Source: Gemmatimonadota bacterium (GTDB lineage: Bacteria; Gemmatimonadota; Gemmatimonadetes; Gemmatimonadales; GWC2-71-9). Taken from it: a DNA stretch of 5,635 bases. The stretch is from contig QHVD01000072.1 in the NCBI GenBank assembly GCA_003222235.1, positions 4,952-10,586 of the forward strand, written 5' to 3'. The translations under genes and the position numbers were made by a program. Below, piece after piece: positions 1-5,635 of the stretch. The notes under the pieces are model-generated. The model saw only the letters and a list, made by a program, of their open reading frames with translations. It was not told the origin of the DNA and did no database searches. The number at the start of each line of letters is the position of its first letter. Position 1 is the first letter of the stretch.

Positions 1-1281
1 CCGCTCGATTCGATCGTGAAGCTCATCATCGCCGACCTCAACTCCGCCATCGGGCTGCTCAAGGCGACGCCGCGGAACAAAGAGGTGGGACGCGCAACCG
101 CGTGGACCGCCAGGGCCTACAAGGGCCGCGTGCAGGTATATGGCGCCGCGACGAACGCCGCCCTGTGGGACTCGGCGTTGGTGACGTTGCGGAACGTGCA
201 GGCGAACGGTCCGTTCAAACTGGAAACAAGCTTCGATCACGTCTGGACCGGCTTTCCGCAGTATCGCAATGGTCCGGAGACGATCCTCGCATTTCAGGCC
301 TCCGTCAGGGACGGAGAGCCGAGCGGCTGGAATTCGAACTGGGGCGAGCGCCTGAATTTCCCACACTCGGGGAGCCACTTCGGCTGCTGCGGGTTCCACC
401 AACCCTCGCAGAACCTGGTCAATTTCTACGCGGTGGACGCGAACGGCTTGCCGTTGGCGCTGGCGGGCCCAGCCTGGAACAACCCCGACACGAATTTCGC
501 CGGCGGCGACATGACGCCGGTTGATCCGCGGCTCGACTGGACCGTCGGCCGCGACAAGGTGCCCTACAAGGACTGGGGACTCCACAATCGAGGATGGATC
601 CGGGACGCCTCCTACAGCGGCCCGTACAGTCCTAAGAAGAACGTCCATGAGCAAGCGGCCAACGCCGAAAACAACGTGGGGTGGCAGGCGACGCAGACGA
701 ACGACGTGCCGATTCTCATCTTCCGCTACGCCGACCTGCTGTTGATCCTCGCCGAGGCGGAGATCCACGCAACCACGGGCGTGCTCGACAACGCCAGATC
801 GATCGTCAACCAGATCAGAGCGCGGGCCGGACAGGTGGCTCAGGGGTGCGGGTCCGCGGACACCGTTCTGACGAAAACGTGGCCCGCCTGCGCCACCGAT
901 GCGACGTTGAAGCCGATGGCCCTGCCGCTGATCCAGGGAGTGAATTCGATCGACTCCTTGAGTACGCCATGGGCGAAGTACCGCATCGGCCTCTATACCG
1001 TCCCGTGGACGGATCCGGCCTTCGCGGAACGGGCGGTGGAGTATGAGCGTCGGCTCGAATTGGCGATGGAAGGCCAGCGGTTCTTCGACCTGCTTCGCTG
1101 GGGCGGCGCCGATACGGTCATCGCCAACTACGTTGCCAAGGAAAAGAGCCGGATACCGTATCTTAATTCAGCGGCTTCCTTCACCTTGCCTAAGTACGCG
1201 CTCTATCCGATCCCGTCCATTCAGATTCAATTGAGCCGGATCGGCGCGGAAGACCGGCTGAAACAGAATCCGGGGTGGTGA
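1..1281 (+). CDS. SusD/RagB family nutrient-uptake outer-membrane lipoprotein, C-terminal part
   Basis: The reading frame is open from base 1, so the real start lies upstream; the first GTG (16) is internal. The 426 codons seen here compare with a usual SusD length of 480-600 residues, so the lipoprotein signal and first TPR helices are missing. SusD proteins sit on the outer surface, lid a SusC TonB-dependent channel and bind glycans or other nutrients. Family marks visible: a TPR-like helix (ATAWTARAYKGRVQVY), the PSQNLVNFYAVDANGLPL block near 391-456, RYADLLLILAEAE (724-762) followed by VNQIRARAG, the YERRLELAMEGQRFFDLLRWG block (1042-1104), YPIPSIQ near 1204 and the C-terminal LKQNPGW, which is the normal family ending. 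The C-terminus is therefore complete. Odd points are a vicinal Cys pair (GCCGF, near 382-396) and two further Cys (QGCGS, PACAT). The substrate cannot be read from the sequence. The family call is very secure. Confidence 0.95.
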   Translation, partial: PLDSIVKLIIADLNSAIGLLKATPRNKEVGRATAWTARAYKGRVQVYGAATNAALWDSALVTLRNVQANGPFKLETSFDHVWTGFPQYRNGPETILAFQASVRDGEPSGWNSNWGERLNFPHSGSHFGCCGFHQPSQNLVNFYAVDANGLPLALAGPAWNNPDTNFAGGDMTPVDPRLDWTVGRDKVPYKDWGLHNRGWIRDASYSGPYSPKKNVHEQAANAENNVGWQATQTNDVPILIFRYADLLLILAEAEIHATTGVLDNARSIVNQIRARAGQVAQGCGSADTVLTKTWPACATDATLKPMALPLIQGVNSIDSLSTPWAKYRIGLYTVPWTDPAFAERAVEYERRLELAMEGQRFFDLLRWGGADTVIANYVAKEKSRIPYLNSAASFTLPKYALYPIPSIQIQLSRIGAEDRLKQNPGW

Positions 1282-1288
1282 GCCGGAC

Positions 1289-4200
1289 CTAACGGTTTTG
1301 GATTGTAAACGCCTGCAGGGAATCGCCGCTGTTCGCGACGAGCACGACGTTCCCTGCAGGCGTTTTGATCAGGGCCAGACCGGTCACGTCCCGGGGCGCC
1401 AGAAAGCCGCTCTCCACCGGGGGGACCGGAGTGAAGTGGCCGCGGCCGTCTCCTTTCAGCCACAGGCCGTTGCCGGCGTCGGCCGGGGCCGTGTTCGGCT
1501 CCGTATCGTCCAGGTTGCCAGCCACGATCAAGTCGAGGTTCCCATCACCGTCCACGTCGTGGGCGATGATGCCGCGGATTGGTGAGAGCTGCGCCAGATT
1601 CGGCAGTGGCACCGACGTGAACGTGCCGTCGCCGTTGTTTTGCAGATAGACGCTGGCAAACGTATCCGTCTGATAATGGAGCGCGCGCCGCAATTGGGAG
1701 GCGCCGAACAGCTGCGCGGCGGAAGCCGTGGCAAACGACCCGTAGCTCGGAAATCGTAGCGCAACGGGATAGATCGTCGGTCCCAATTTCGCCCGCCCGA
1801 AGAGGGGATACTCCGATCCGCTGATTTCCTGCGTGAGGACGATGTCGGTGGTCCGATCCCCGGTGAAATCGGCCGCATAAACCCCGAACCTGCTCCGCTG
1901 CGACGTCGTGTAGGCGAAGTTCAGCCCGAGATTGCCCGCAATCAGATCGGGACGGCCATCGTGATTGAAGTCTCCGGCGGCGAGGCTGAACCACCACCCG
2001 CGTGTAGAATCGAGACCCAGGGTGGCGGTGACGTTGCGAAACCGGGTCCCCTCGTTCTGGAAAAACTGAAGCGGCATCCATTCTCCGGCCGTGACGAGAT
2101 CCAATCGTCCGTCGCCGTCGAAATCAATCCAGACCGCGGCAGTGATCATTCCTCCAGGGTGAATGAGCTCCGGCGCAACCTCCTCCGTGACATCTGTAAA
2201 CCTGCCTCCGTCGTTTCGTAACAGATAGCTGCGGGTCGGGTACGGATAATTCCTCGGCGTGACGCGCCCGCCCACGAACAGATCCAGTCGGCCATCCCCG
2301 TTGAAGTCCCCAGCCGCCACACTGGCCGTGCAGGTCGGCATCGGCGGCAGCGCCCGGGTATCTCGCACGAACCTCCCGCCTCCCTGGTTGACATAGAGGC
2401 GGTCTTGCAATAAGGGAGACGCGGGCGCGAGCTGATAGCCGCAGCTCGCCACATACAAGTCCGGCAGACCGTCGCCGTTGGCGTCGAAGAACAGGGCTCC
2501 CCAATCCTCGTAGTCCTTGTCGGCGGCCCACGGTTGCCCTTGTACGGATTCGACGAAGCTGCCGTCCTTGCGTTGGATGAACAGCTTGCCCGGGACGCCA
2601 TTGCCGCCGCCGATGAAGACATCATCCAGGCCGTCGCCGTTCACGTCTGCTACGGCGATCGGAGGGCCCTGCCGGGAAAGCTCGTACGGCAAGAGCGGTT
2701 GTACCTCGTAATCGACGAACGTCCCCACCTGCTGCCTGTACTTCAATGCCCGGAGCGGGTCCGTCGGCTGGAACACAAGGTGTCGGGGGTCTGGTGTCGG
2801 GTGTCGGGGGAGACAGACTGACACCTGACACCCGGCACCCGACACCTTCGGGGTCGCATCTCGCTGCTTCAACGTGAGAATCCGATCCACGTCGAGATCC
2901 GTGAGCAATTGATACCGCCCGTCCGGCCAGATCACCTCCAGGCTGTCCACGCGCCCGGCCTGGCCGAGCCCGAAATGCTCGAGGGTCTCCATCGTGGACA
3001 TGTAGCCCCGGTACGGGGAATGGTAGAGGTACTGCTTCTGACCCCCGGCGGTGAGGATCAGCTTCGATCCGATCCCCCGTCTGTTGGGAGACTCCCCCTC
3101 CAGCTTGATCTGCAGATAGTGATGGGCGTCGTCTCTGGGTTGGACGTTCTCGTAGATGGAGGCAGGCGCGTCGATGTTGTTGACCACGATGTCGAGCCTG
3201 CCGTCGTTATTGAGATCGGCATAGGCGGCGCCGTACGAAAAGCCGGGCTGGTCCATTCCCCATGCTTTGGTCTTGTCGGTGAACGTCAGGTCACCGTTGT
3301 TCCGGAAGCCATAGTTGGACAGCCGGTAACTGTGCAGATCCTTCAGGAGTCTCAACGCCCTCTGATGGTCTCCAGCTCGGCGTGCCCCGAGAGCCGCCGT
3401 CTGGTAGTCGAGATCGTTGGCCGCTTTGGGATAGCCGTTGGTGACCAGGATGTCCTTGTATCCATCATTGTCGAAGTCGGCGAACAGCGGGCTCCAGCTC
3501 CAGTCCGTATACGCGACGCCCGCCAGGGGAGCGATGTCACTGAAGATGACATCGCCGTCCTTGGTGACGCCGTTGCTCAGTTGCAGCGAGTTGACGTCGT
3601 AGTCGTCGCGAAATCCCCTGCGACGCAGGTCCATGCGACCGCCATGGGTGAGATACCCGCTCATCCGCTTTTGGCGGTCCAGGGCGGCCGGCATCATGTC
3701 CACCTGCAAGATGTCGGGCCAGCCGTCGTTGTTGAAATCGGCGATATCGACGCCCATGCCCGCAAAACTCGCATGCTTGAGCCACGCGCCGGCCCTATCG
3801 GTAAACGTTCCATCCCCGTTGTTGATGTAGAGGACATCATCGGGGGCGACGTCGTTGGACACGTAGAGGTCGGGCCACCCATCCCCGTTCAGGTCGGCAA
3901 CCGCCACCCCGAGTCCATACCCGACCTGCCGTAGGATCCCTGCTTCCCGCGATACATCCGTAAAGGTCCCATCGCCGTTGTTTCGATAGAGCGTATTCCA
4001 GCCGCCAGGACTGTTGCTGCGTACGCCGAGCGGGTGCGTGTCTGCCGCGCCACGCGCAAAGTCCTCGGGTGAATTATTGAGCAAGAAGAGGTCGAGGTAT
4101 CCATCCCCGTTGTAATCAAAGAAGACGGCGTGCGTGGTGAAACCGGTGTCGGCGATCCCGTACCGTGAGGCGGCCTCCGTGAACGTGTGATCCCCGTTAT

Positions 4201-4648
4201 TGACGAACAACAGGTTGGCTCGATCCTTCCCCTTGGACCGCTCGGATCCGGAGACGGACACGTAAATATCCAGATACCCATCACTATTGATGTCCACCAT
4301 GGTGGCGCCGGTGGCCCACCGGTTCGTCTTGACGCCTGCAGACTGTGTGATGTCCTCGAACCGCATATTCCCCTTGTTCAAGTACAGGCGGCTCGAGACC
4401 ATGTTGCCCGTAAGGAAAATGTCCGGCAATCCGTCGTTATCGATATCGCCGACGGCCACCCCCGCGCCGTTGTACACGTACGGGTCGCTCTGAACATTCG
4501 CCGAGTCGTTGGTGGTGATGGTGTTGGCGAAAGCGACTCCCGTTTGAGCCGGGGTCAGCAGTTTGAACAGTGGGCGATCCTTACGACTGCATCCACTTAA
4601 CCAAAGAAGAGAGATGATGAGGAGTCTGACGATGAGCCGGTTCGCCAT
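1289..4648 (-). CDS. VCBS/FG-GAP repeat lipoprotein with ASPIC/UnbV (CRTAC1-like) domain
   Basis: 1119 residues from the chosen ATG at 4648. This start places an ordinary lipoprotein signal first: MANR, a hydrophobic stretch, then lipobox LSGC with Cys20. The frame extends upstream to ATGs at 4660 and 4672 and a TTG at 4726, but none has a clear Shine-Dalgarno and all lengthen the n-region. Calcium-loop motifs of the DxDxDGxxD type start at residues 68, 119, 178, 252, 304, 391 and 478. The ASPIC/UnbV domain covers about 509-597. A second set starts at 668, 722, 781, 842, 893, 927 (degenerate, DFTGDRTTD) and 1031. The motifs are typical of FG-GAP beta-propeller blades, so two propellers flanking ASPIC/UnbV are likely. 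Length and order match the roughly 1100-residue VCBS proteins often found next to SusC/SusD genes. Their function is unproven; surface binding or adhesion is inferred. Residues 601-624 come from an inserted palindromic repeat. The gene converges on susD, with 7 bases between stops. Confidence 0.93.
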   Translation of the reverse strand: MANRLIVRLLIISLLWLSGCSRKDRPLFKLLTPAQTGVAFANTITTNDSANVQSDPYVYNGAGVAVGDIDNDGLPDIFLTGNMVSSRLYLNKGNMRFEDITQSAGVKTNRWATGATMVDINSDGYLDIYVSVSGSERSKGKDRANLLFVNNGDHTFTEAASRYGIADTGFTTHAVFFDYNGDGYLDLFLLNNSPEDFARGAADTHPLGVRSNSPGGWNTLYRNNGDGTFTDVSREAGILRQVGYGLGVAVADLNGDGWPDLYVSNDVAPDDVLYINNGDGTFTDRAGAWLKHASFAGMGVDIADFNNDGWPDILQVDMMPAALDRQKRMSGYLTHGGRMDLRRRGFRDDYDVNSLQLSNGVTKDGDVIFSDIAPLAGVAYTDWSWSPLFADFDNDGYKDILVTNGYPKAANDLDYQTAALGARRAGDHQRALRLLKDLHSYRLSNYGFRNNGDLTFTDKTKAWGMDQPGFSYGAAYADLNNDGRLDIVVNNIDAPASIYENVQPRDDAHHYLQIKLEGESPNRRGIGSKLILTAGGQKQYLYHSPYRGYMSTMETLEHFGLGQAGRVDSLEVIWPDGRYQLLTDLDVDRILTLKQRDATPKVSGAGCQVSVCLPRHPTPDPRHLVFQPTDPLRALKYRQQVGTFVDYEVQPLLPYELSRQGPPIAVADVNGDGLDDVFIGGGNGVPGKLFIQRKDGSFVESVQGQPWAADKDYEDWGALFFDANGDGLPDLYVASCGYQLAPASPLLQDRLYVNQGGGRFVRDTRALPPMPTCTASVAAGDFNGDGRLDLFVGGRVTPRNYPYPTRSYLLRNDGGRFTDVTEEVAPELIHPGGMITAAVWIDFDGDGRLDLVTAGEWMPLQFFQNEGTRFRNVTATLGLDSTRGWWFSLAAGDFNHDGRPDLIAGNLGLNFAYTTSQRSRFGVYAADFTGDRTTDIVLTQEISGSEYPLFGRAKLGPTIYPVALRFPSYGSFATASAAQLFGASQLRRALHYQTDTFASVYLQNNGDGTFTSVPLPNLAQLSPIRGIIAHDVDGDGNLDLIVAGNLDDTEPNTAPADAGNGLWLKGDGRGHFTPVPPVESGFLAPRDVTGLALIKTPAGNVVLVANSGDSLQAFTIQNR
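1307..1365. terminator. Perfect 15-bp hairpin, possible bidirectional terminator for the convergent genes
   Basis: Bases 1307-1321 and 1351-1365 are perfect reverse complements around a 29-base loop. The stem starts with AAA, has a GC-rich core (CGCCTGCAGGGA) and ends in TTTT on the plus strand, 25 bases after the susD stop. On the minus strand the stem is followed by only three Ts. The whole hairpin lies inside the last codons of the VCBS gene (residues about 1094-1113). The layout A-tract, GC stem, T-tract is that of a bidirectional intrinsic terminator. The loop is long and the T-tracts are short, so termination is plausible rather than certain. Confidence 0.5.
2777..2848. repeat. 72-bp imperfect palindrome of GACACCC-type heptamers, inserted in frame in the VCBS gene
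   Basis: Two 29-base arms (2777-2805 and 2820-2848) are inverted copies of each other with 25 of 29 positions matching, around a 14-base loop (2806-2819). The right arm is four heptamers in a row (GACACCT, GACACCC, GGCACCC, GACACCT). The left arm holds the complement heptamer GGTGTCG three times plus one diverged unit. The element is 72 bases, exactly 24 codons, and its edges coincide with codon boundaries of the minus-strand gene, giving residues 601-624 (KVSGAGC...PDPRHL). It lies in the linker between the ASPIC/UnbV domain and the second propeller. The peptide looks nothing like the surrounding protein and brings two Cys. No flanking target duplication is visible. It resembles small palindromic repeats that can spread within a genome, but a local origin is not excluded. 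Confidence 0.85.
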
Positions 4649-4706
4649 GTCCCCAAGCATCGCGTCCGGCATAGGGGACCGCCAGTACTTCCGGTCTCTC
4701 GAAATA

Positions 4707-4725
4707 CGGATATCATAGCCGACCA
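4707..4725. promoter_or_regulatory. Possible shared divergent promoter/operator between the VCBS and trehalase genes
   Basis: The 77-base divergent spacer holds TATCAT (4711-4716) on the plus strand and TATGAT (4717-4712) on the minus strand, each one base away from the TATAAT consensus. Both lie within an imperfect 15-base palindrome, CGGATAT-C-ATAGCCG (4707-4721), with 6 of 7 pairs matching. TATCAT ends 9 bases before the trehalase ATG, so a start about 7 bases downstream would give a nearly leaderless trehalase transcript, in keeping with the lack of a Shine-Dalgarno. No good -35 box is visible in either direction. The assignment is tentative. Confidence 0.3.
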
Positions 4726-5635
4726 ATGCTGCGCTTCACTCGCCGCCTCCCGCTCCTCACGCCGGTCGTCGGGCTCGTCGCGGCCATCGCTCTGGCGGCG
4801 GGATGCCGGAGCGCACCCCGCCGGGCCTCCAGTGCCCCCCCGACATCCGTCTCGCGCTACGACCCCGCGCACGACCTCGGGCCCCTGTTCCAGGACGTCC
4901 AGCTCTCGGGGATATTCGCCGACTCAAAGACCTTCGTGGACGCCCGGCCGCTCTCGCCTCCGGCCGACATCGCCGTCCGCTATTCCGCCGCGCGCGCCAC
5001 CTCCGGGTTCAGCCTCCACGCGTTCGTGCAGCGGTACTTCGAGCTGCCGCGGCCGATTGCAGAGGGCTTCCACACCGACACGTCCCAGACCATGGCGGAT
5101 CACATCCGCGCGCTCTGGCCCGTCCTCACGCGCGCGCCACCCTCGGAACCAGCGGACGCGCGCTCGTCGCTGATCCCCCTCCCGAACGCGTACGTCGTCC
5201 CGGGCGGCCGCTTCCGCGAGGTCTACTACTGGGACTCATACTTCACGATGCTCGGCCTCGTCGCGAGCGGCCGGACCGACCTGGTGCGCAGCATGCTCGA
5301 CAACTTCGCCCACCTGGTCAGGACCGTCGGACACATCCCGAACGGCAACCGGACGTACTATCTCAGCCGGAGCCAGCCGCCGTTCTTCGCCGCCATGGTC
5401 GGGCTCTACGCCGCCGCGACCGATACGGCGCAGGCGCTTCGCTACCTCGATGCGCTGGAGGCGGAGCACGCGTTCTGGATGGATGGAGCGGAGCGTCTCG
5501 CGCCCGGCGGGGCGTACCGCCGCGTCGTGCGGCCGCCGGACGGATCGGTGCTCAACCGCTACTGGGACGACCGCGCCGAGCCCAGACCGGAGTCGTACCG
5601 CCAGGACTACGAGCTGGGTCAGACGCTCCCCGAAG
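4726..5635 (+). CDS. treA: Periplasmic alpha,alpha-trehalase (GH37), lipoprotein form, N-terminal part
   Basis: The frame starts at ATG 4726 and runs off the right edge after 303 codons; E. coli TreA has about 565 residues. The enzyme hydrolyses trehalose to two glucoses. The N-terminus (MLRFTRR, hydrophobic stretch, lipobox LAAGC with Cys27) predicts a membrane-anchored lipoprotein, whereas E. coli TreA is a soluble periplasmic protein. Close family matches are LFQDVQ and DSKTFVDA (66-73), LWPVLTR, trehalase signature 1 PGGRFREVYYWDSY (159-172), GHIPNGNRTYYLSRSQPPFF (about 202-221) and LNRYWDDRAEPRPES ending near 290. With a constant offset of 10, R162, N206, R287 and E289 correspond to E. 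coli Tre37A substrate-site residues R152, N196, R277 and E279. The catalytic acid (Asp312 in E. coli) and base lie beyond the window, so activity cannot be judged. No clear Shine-Dalgarno precedes the start. Third codon positions are almost all G or C (54 of the first 60 codons), far more than in the neighbouring VCBS gene. Confidence 0.96.
   Translation, partial: MLRFTRRLPLLTPVVGLVAAIALAAGCRSAPRRASSAPPTSVSRYDPAHDLGPLFQDVQLSGIFADSKTFVDARPLSPPADIAVRYSAARATSGFSLHAFVQRYFELPRPIAEGFHTDTSQTMADHIRALWPVLTRAPPSEPADARSSLIPLPNAYVVPGGRFREVYYWDSYFTMLGLVASGRTDLVRSMLDNFAHLVRTVGHIPNGNRTYYLSRSQPPFFAAMVGLYAAATDTAQALRYLDALEAEHAFWMDGAERLAPGGAYRRVVRPPDGSVLNRYWDDRAEPRPESYRQDYELGQTLPE

Noticed and set aside
2909..3934. 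A 341-codon open frame on the plus strand opposite the VCBS gene
   Set aside because: It is antisense to the repeated DxDxDG codons, its protein is a low-complexity Val/Val-Glu-Ile pattern that mirrors those repeats, and it has no recognisable domain. The minus-strand frame has clear family motifs throughout.
4294..4305. Perfect 12-base palindrome CCACCATGGTGG
   Set aside because: It lies within conserved VCBS codons, has no loop or T-tract and no second copy, so coincidence is the simplest explanation.
1365..4540. Many recurring plus-strand strings such as CCATCCCCGTTG and CCGTCGCCGTTG, resembling dispersed repeats
   Set aside because: They are the complement of the NGDG codons in the VCBS calcium loops and are spaced by protein repeat units, with no constant spacers, so they are neither a CRISPR array nor a mobile repeat.
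4187..4600. A 137-codon plus-strand frame opposite the VCBS N-terminus
   Set aside because: It has the same antisense-repeat pattern and no supporting domain or start signal.
4649..4726. Extending the VCBS start to the TTG at 4726 (26 more residues)
   Set aside because: It would put a charged, non-signal stretch before an otherwise standard lipoprotein signal and would overlap the first base of the trehalase start codon.
1..5635. tRNA, rRNA, CRISPR array, transposase or phage genes
   Set aside because: No cloverleaf, rRNA-like stretch, regular repeat-spacer pattern or transposase motif was seen; nearly all the window is taken up by the three genes.

Overview
The window is a high-GC bacterial fragment carrying three protein genes and almost no non-coding DNA. 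The genes are the 3' end of a SusD/RagB-type outer-membrane lipoprotein (plus strand), a complete giant VCBS/FG-GAP lipoprotein with an ASPIC/UnbV (CRTAC1-like) domain (minus strand), and the 5' half of a GH37 periplasmic trehalase (plus strand). SusD proteins point to Bacteroidota or relatives that share the SusCD system. The GC content (about 60% rising to about 70%) suggests a GC-rich lineage such as Gemmatimonadota or a Rhodothermia-like group. This is inference, since no rRNA or other taxonomic marker is present.

Layout: 1-1281 is SusD, open at the left edge. Only 7 bases separate its stop from the stop of the convergent VCBS gene (1289-4648, minus). A perfect 15-bp inverted repeat lies just inside the 3' end of the VCBS gene (1307-1365) and looks like a shared transcription terminator. 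The VCBS protein has a lipoprotein signal, seven DxDxDG-type calcium motifs, an ASPIC/UnbV domain and seven more such motifs, one of them degenerate. In the linker after the ASPIC/UnbV domain sits a 72-bp palindrome of heptamers (2777-2848). It is exactly 24 codons long and is translated in frame. A 77-bp divergent spacer (4649-4725) with a small palindrome over a -10-like box leads into the trehalase (4726 to the right edge), whose base composition is clearly richer in GC.

Functionally, SusD would capture glycans or peptides at the cell surface with a SusC transporter that must lie upstream. The VCBS lipoprotein belongs to a family often found beside SusCD pairs. The trehalase would split trehalose to glucose in the periplasm. 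A single trehalose-uptake role for the whole locus is possible but not shown by the sequence. The most unusual item is the in-frame palindromic element inside the VCBS gene, followed by the terminator-like hairpin buried in coding sequence.
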